Notes under the pieces: model-generated
Database searches by the model: none
The model's input: the letters and a program-made list of their open reading frames with translations, nothing else
What the model was told of the DNA's origin: nothing
Made by a program: the position numbers and the translations under genes
Assembly: GCA_902788365.1 (NCBI GenBank)
Contig: CADAJN010000005.1
Location: 70,475 to 134,474, forward strand
Direction: 5' to 3'
DNA length: 64,000 bases
From: an uncultured Pseudomonadota bacterium
GTDB taxonomy: Bacteria > Pseudomonadota > Alphaproteobacteria > RF32 > CAG-239
Shown: positions 61,785 through 64,000 of the stretch, piece after piece
Layout: every line of letters begins with the position of its first letter
How positions within the stretch are numbered: the first letter of the stretch is position 1

Positions 61785-61925
61785 GATCCCTTGACGCGTT
61801 TGCCTATCGGCAAAGCGAGGGATGACTTGTTTTTGGCGCTGGCGCGCGTCATGATGATACAAAGCGAGGGATGACTTGTTTTGGGCGCTGACGCGCGTCA
61901 TGATGATACAAAGCGAGGGATGACT
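61785..61925. repeat. Dispersed repeat cluster flanking the GIY-YIG fragment (right)
   Basis: GATCCCTTGACGCGTTTGCC, then two near-identical tandem units of about 48 bases containing GGCGCTGGCGCGCGTCATGA / GGCGCTGACGCGCGTCATGA and GATACAAAGCGAGGGATGAC. Confidence 0.8.
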
Positions 61926-61943
61926 TTTATTATAACATAACAC

Positions 61944-61978
61944 AAAAAAACGTGCTCCCTTTTCACAAAGGGAACACG
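61944..61978 (-). terminator. Terminator of orphan gene 5
   Basis: Minus strand CGTGTTCCCTTT (61978-61967) pairs with AAAGGGAGCACG (61962-61951), followed by TTTTTTTGTG. Confidence 0.9.
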
Positions 61979-62007
61979 CTGCTTATTTAAATTGTTGTCG
62001 CTACAAC

Positions 62008-63216
62008 TTATGCTAATTCCAACGCGTGGCAATTAAGCCAGTAGTTGGTCTTCACGAGTGTCTTAATGCGATCACTCTTGAGAGCCTTCTGTCCCTCATG
62101 GCGGAAGATAATCTTCGCCATTTCATTTTTCTCCTTGGTAGCCAAGGAGAAGAAATGGAAGATAGCTTTTTCACTGAGCTCACGACCAAGCTCGTAGAAT
62201 ACTAAGAGCTGACGGGAACAGAACTCCAACTGCGCCTCTGGACAAATTTCTGGAGTTGCCTCCAAATACTTTTTCCATGAGGGAGCTACCTCCTCAGAGG
62301 AAGAGCAATAGTGCTCTCTGGTTACGATGAGTTGACTGTAGACAGTCAAAGCGTCATCAACAAGCTTAGAAGCACCTTCTCTCTGCATATTAGCCCACGC
62401 TACAAACTCGGCAGAAACGCCGTGTTTGATAATGTGATTATACACACGAGCCAAAATGCGCTCATCGTGGTAACTCAACATCACTTTGAGCATCTCTTCG
62501 CTAAGAGTTGCACGGCTCATATACGCGTCAAGGAGCTTATAGTTTGCGTTCGTGCAAATATACGTAATCTCCTCAATGGTATATTTCTCATTTCTCTCTT
62601 CCTTGGCCTCAAGGTAAGGCTTGTTCAACCACATGTCGTTCATCGCCCAGATTTCGCTTAACAAAGCGGTTTTCTTGGCGTTGCGCTCCTCATAGTCCTT
62701 ATCCATGATAAGGAGCTTGTGGAAAAACGCAGTTTTTTCGCCATCGCTTTCTAATGAACGAATATAGCGCACAACATCGTCTTTAGAGAAAGCGGTCGGC
62801 TCTTCCATAATGAAATGCCTCTTGGCGTACCAAGCGAAATGCTTTGGCATCCAACCATGCAGTCTTCTGTGCGCCCAACAGATGATGCCGACGCAAATGG
62901 TTGCCCACGCGTCTACCATGTTGTTGGGCTGTTTCTCATCCATCGGGCGCTCATAAAGCATATCTGCTGTTCCTTTGGGGAAGATGTGCGCCCAGATGGT
63001 GAACATTACTGGATTCAGCATCAATACCCACATAATAGGCAGTGCAACGCCGAAAATGGCGATGGTCAATACCACACATGCGATGAACTGCAAGAGCCAA
63101 CCTAGGAAATCCGCGATTTTCACCAAAGCAGGTCCAAACTTGTTCTCCCACATGTTGCGGGAGTTGAAGTTAGACACGCGGTTCTCAGACTCACAATTTG
63201 CAAAACTAATTTTCAT
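62008..63216 (-). CDS. Orphan gene 5 of a shared-promoter set; membrane-anchored helical protein
   Basis: 402 residues. After a polar start (MKISFANCESENRVS) two close membrane segments (FLGWLLQFIACVVLTIAIFG and ALPIMWVLMLNPVMFTIW) and a hydrophobic stretch near residue 105 are followed by about 270 residues of helical repeats with regular Leu/Ala spacing (SEEMLKVMLSYHDERILARV, AEFVAWANMQREGAS). No known domain. No ribosome site before ATG 63216. Codons are strongly of the CTC/AAG/GAG/AAC type, unlike neighbours. The promoter lies 250 bases upstream, giving a long leader with a 12-codon ORF. Confidence 0.72.
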   Translation of the reverse strand: MKISFANCESENRVSNFNSRNMWENKFGPALVKIADFLGWLLQFIACVVLTIAIFGVALPIMWVLMLNPVMFTIWAHIFPKGTADMLYERPMDEKQPNNMVDAWATICVGIICWAHRRLHGWMPKHFAWYAKRHFIMEEPTAFSKDDVVRYIRSLESDGEKTAFFHKLLIMDKDYEERNAKKTALLSEIWAMNDMWLNKPYLEAKEERNEKYTIEEITYICTNANYKLLDAYMSRATLSEEMLKVMLSYHDERILARVYNHIIKHGVSAEFVAWANMQREGASKLVDDALTVYSQLIVTREHYCSSSEEVAPSWKKYLEATPEICPEAQLEFCSRQLLVFYELGRELSEKAIFHFFSLATKEKNEMAKIIFRHEGQKALKSDRIKTLVKTNYWLNCHALELA

Positions 63217-63383
63217 AGCTGTAAAAGTTTTAGATCCTCACTCTCCGATGAAGATATGAATAAAAAAGTTAAAGCTGTTATGAGAGAAATCAAGTGCAAG
63301 TCTCAGGATATCATAATATCGTAACAAATGCACTCCAAACAACTACTCATATCTGTTTGCACAACGTTTAGCTTTTAATTACA

Positions 63384-63422
63384 TTACCATCTTTTGAGCG
63401 AAAACCCAAGCGACAACAACAT
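63384..63422 (-). CDS. Possible 12-codon leader ORF upstream of orphan gene 5
   Basis: First ATG after the promoter (63422), in the context TTATG seen at the start of orphan genes 2, 3 and 4; encodes MLLSLGFSLKRW then TAA. It may be a regulatory uORF or the remains of an earlier start; too short to judge. Confidence 0.3.
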   Translation of the reverse strand: MLLSLGFSLKRW

Positions 63423-63466
63423 AATTTTTAACTAACTAATTATACATAACATCAATAAGCATGTTT

Positions 63467-63495
63467 AGAATAGCAAAAAATTGTGATTTTGTCAA
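63467..63495 (-). promoter_or_regulatory. Sigma-70-type promoter of orphan gene 5
   Basis: Minus strand TTGACA (63495-63490), 17 bases, TATTCT (63472-63467), context TTGACAAAA. The leader to the ATG at 63216 is about 245 bases, far longer than in the other four genes. Besides the 12-codon ORF nothing else is seen in 63217-63466. Confidence 0.8.
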
Positions 63496-63544
63496 GCCGG
63501 TTTTCATGATGTGGGTTTAATGATGATTTTTGCATAATATTAAA

Positions 63545-63705
63545 AGTCATGCCTTGAGCTTGAACGAAGTGAAAGCGAGATAAGGCATCTACCGATTTTA
63601 TAAATTAATTTGTAAATCGCTTAACGCGTTTGCCCTACGGCAAAGCGTGCGATGACATTGTTGGGCTCTGGCGCGCTTCATGATGTTGCAAAACGTGCGA
63701 TGACA
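63545..63705. repeat. Dispersed repeat cluster
   Basis: GTCATGCCTTGAGCTTGAAC, GATAAGGCATCTACCG, then TTAACGCGTTTGCCCTACGG, GCAAAGCGTGCGATGACATT and GGCTCTGGCGCGCTTCATGA, variants of the units at 61270 and 61785. No gene in 63496-63739. Confidence 0.75.
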
Positions 63706-63739
63706 TTAAATTTTATGCTTAAATTACATTTGCCGTTAT

Positions 63740-64000
63740 CTATTTTTTCAACAGTGCTTTGATTTCATCGCCGGCGGCATATTGACGCACGCTTTTGCCC
63801 GCAAAATCACGTGCTTTAACATTGGCGCCGGCCGACACCAAAAGCTCTACCACATCGGGATTTTGATTGAGCGCCACCGCATACATTAACGCCGTGCGAC
63901 CTTTTTCATCAACCGCTTCCAAGTCGGCACCGTAGCGCAAAATCATCTTCACAACGCGAGCGCTGGCATCGGTGCGACAAACATTCATTAAAAGCGTGCG
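63740..64000 (-). CDS. Ankyrin-repeat protein, 5'-truncated by window edge
   Basis: The frame is open to base 64000 (RTLLMNVCRTDASARVV). Two and a half ankyrin repeats are visible: MILRYGADLEAVDEKGRTAL, NPDVVELLVSAGANVKARDF, and a capping end AGKSVRQYAAGDEIKALLKK. Ankyrin domains bind proteins; target unknown. Confidence 0.88.
   Translation of the reverse strand, partial: RTLLMNVCRTDASARVVKMILRYGADLEAVDEKGRTALMYAVALNQNPDVVELLVSAGANVKARDFAGKSVRQYAAGDEIKALLKK

Overview
The window reads as a chromosomal segment of an uncultured, host-associated, anaerobic or microaerophilic alphaproteobacterium with moderate to low GC. This is inferred from family content, not from a marker tree. Pointers are a perfect ParB site of the type used in Alphaproteobacteria (parS, 18133-18148), compact housekeeping clusters (era-rnc-lepB, rplJL, aspS, argS, rnd) and anaerobic functions: the [FeFe]-hydrogenase maturase HydF, an A-type flavodiiron protein and an iron-sulfur L-serine dehydratase. 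Coding density is high, most genes have AAGGAG-type ribosome sites, and many neighbours overlap by a few bases.

Layout. 1-9 kb: 3' part of fabH, hydF-tatD, alr, a rhodanese, rnhB, a DUF3015/DUF4105 envelope pair and an orphan gene. 9-18 kb: aspS, rnd, a probable structured RNA, the a/b-hydrolase-lepB-rnc-era operon, cysE and two exported unknowns. 18-28 kb: parS inside nested palindromes, a FadL porin, a secretion-type ATPase, cell-wall amidase, pgeF, a single-chain GlyRS, a HAD phosphatase and HU. 27.6-29 kb: a decayed phage-head (MuF-like)/lysozyme locus and an AT-rich stretch with two DnaA-box-like sites. 29-40 kb: rplJL with its leader, an aquaporin with a basic tail, a flavodiiron protein, a zincin-like protein of unknown role, nagA, xseA, an M23 peptidase, uppP and tRNA-Leu. 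40-50 kb: a scar-like duplication at the tRNA, two helical unknowns, dtd, membrane proteins, argS, nitroreductase, lolA and a DnaJ-ankyrin protein. 50-64 kb: NfeD/SPFH pair, a lipid-linked sugar cluster (gtrA, chbG-like, GT2, GT39), htpX, sdaA, a proline iminopeptidase, a broken GIY-YIG gene, another orphan gene and a partial ankyrin gene.

Three signals cut across this map. First, five scattered orphan genes (8731, 22281, 26945, 32783 and 63216 are their starts) share a near-identical promoter (TTGACAAA, 16-17 bp spacer, -10 box), lack a Shine-Dalgarno site, have their own terminators, and use a codon set (CTG, AAG, GAG, TTC, AAC) unlike their neighbours. They are the best candidate for an undescribed system. 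Second, about 105-bp nested palindromic elements with outer arms AAACCTCG/CGAGGTTT abut the stop codons of era, the FadL gene and nfeD in the same orientation. Their inner stems change sequence while keeping pairing, as expected of a selected structure. Third, GTCAT-type dispersed intergenic repeats accompany them and fill most long gaps.

All functional calls are from reading motifs. No database search or folding program was run.
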